Assembly: GCA_020861095.1 (NCBI GenBank)
Contig: JAJBTC010000085.1
Location: 1-43,224, forward strand
DNA length: 43,224 bases
DNA from: Bacteroides sp.
Lineage (GTDB): Bacteria; Bacteroidota; Bacteroidia; Bacteroidales; Bacteroidaceae
Direction of reading: 5' to 3'
Both the position numbers and the translations under genes were made by a program. This document shows, one piece after another, positions 43,125 to 43,224 of the stretch (the stretch's first letter is position 1; each line of letters begins with the position of its first letter). Below the pieces are notes generated by a model. That model ran no database searches, had not been told where the DNA came from, and saw only the letters and a program-made list of their open reading frames with translations.

Positions 43125-43224
43125 TGAAACGAATTAAATTTTTAAGTAAGATGAACATAAAAAGAATGATGTGGGTTATTGTAAGTATAATTTTTGTGCT
43201 TATAGTTATCATCCTAATTAAGAC
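43125..43224 (+). CDS. N-terminus of a membrane protein (continues beyond the window)
   Basis: The frame from 43125 reads MKRIKFLSKMNIKRMMWVIV and then a hydrophobic stretch (SIIFVLIVIILIK), 33 codons to the edge. A second Met at residue 10 could be the start. It looks like an N-terminal anchor or signal; no family can be assigned. The DNA is clearly AT-richer than the neighbouring genes, possibly a change to acquired DNA. Confidence 0.55.

Overview
The window looks like chromosomal DNA of a gut-type Bacteroidales bacterium (Bacteroides/Parabacteroides/Tannerella relatives; I cannot fix the genus). The evidence is the recurrent Bacteroidales -7 promoter box (TAnnTTTG) ahead of many genes, the lack of Shine-Dalgarno sequences, and families typical of this order: DUF4890, DUF4738 and DUF3667 proteins, a Ser-type sulfatase and a FadL/OmpP1 porin. 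Coding DNA is roughly 50 percent GC by eye. The hsdS recognition domains and the far right edge are clearly more AT-rich. I saw no rRNA, tRNA, CRISPR array or intact transposase gene.

Layout. 1-5.7 kb: type I restriction-modification operon hsdR-hsdM-hsdS on the minus strand, with overlapping genes and hsdS cut by the window edge. 6.2-8.4 kb: a double zinc-ribbon membrane protein and an SPFH/GYF protein, resembling the YdjG/YdjI envelope-stress pair. 8.9-12.5 kb: a PAP2 phosphatase, an OmpR-type regulator with its histidine kinase, and an HXXEE membrane protein. 12.8-14.9 kb: a housekeeping cluster yicC-gmk-nadD. 14.9-18.3 kb: a lipoprotein made of two tandem copies of one domain, and an orphan membrane protein. 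19-20 kb: a divergent DJ-1/PfpI gene and HxlR regulator. 20.8-25.9 kb: two secreted DUF4890 proteins, a DUF4738 lipoprotein and a sulfatase. 26.4-29 kb: a D-lactate dehydrogenase-like enzyme and a FadL porin whose signal peptide is out of frame. 30.3-32.9 kb: two DUF3667 paralogues. 33.4-36.5 kb: pyruvate formate-lyase and its activase. 37.2-42.2 kb: a CDF metal exporter behind four tandem promoter repeats, then a McrB-like AAA+ protein with a DUF2357 nuclease. 42.3-42.9 kb: a yjdI/yjdJ-like pair. The last 100 bases begin a membrane protein.

The genes are mostly ordinary; the intergenic DNA is not. Almost every long spacer holds one of several repeat families. (A) Nested inverted-repeat elements with ends that are themselves palindromic around TGTAGAGACGC and/or arms of a TTTACGAT word. 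(B) A roughly 330-390 bp GC-rich composite found twice in opposite orientation, each time between convergent genes and joined to a 55-bp tandem array. (C) Hairpins built from short repeated words (AAGTTATA, GTCAGGCAG). (D) Two degenerate arrays with exact 20-bp and 22-bp periods and a short conserved core. (E) A 69-bp tandem repeat carrying four evenly spaced promoter -7 boxes. In the family A elements the two ends match each other inside an element but differ between elements, so something keeps the arms paired. These repeats are the best candidates for undescribed biology here.

Two defence modules (type I R-M and McrB/DUF2357) stand at opposite ends of the window. The anaerobic carbon genes (pfl, a D-LDH-like enzyme) fit a fermentative gut anaerobe.
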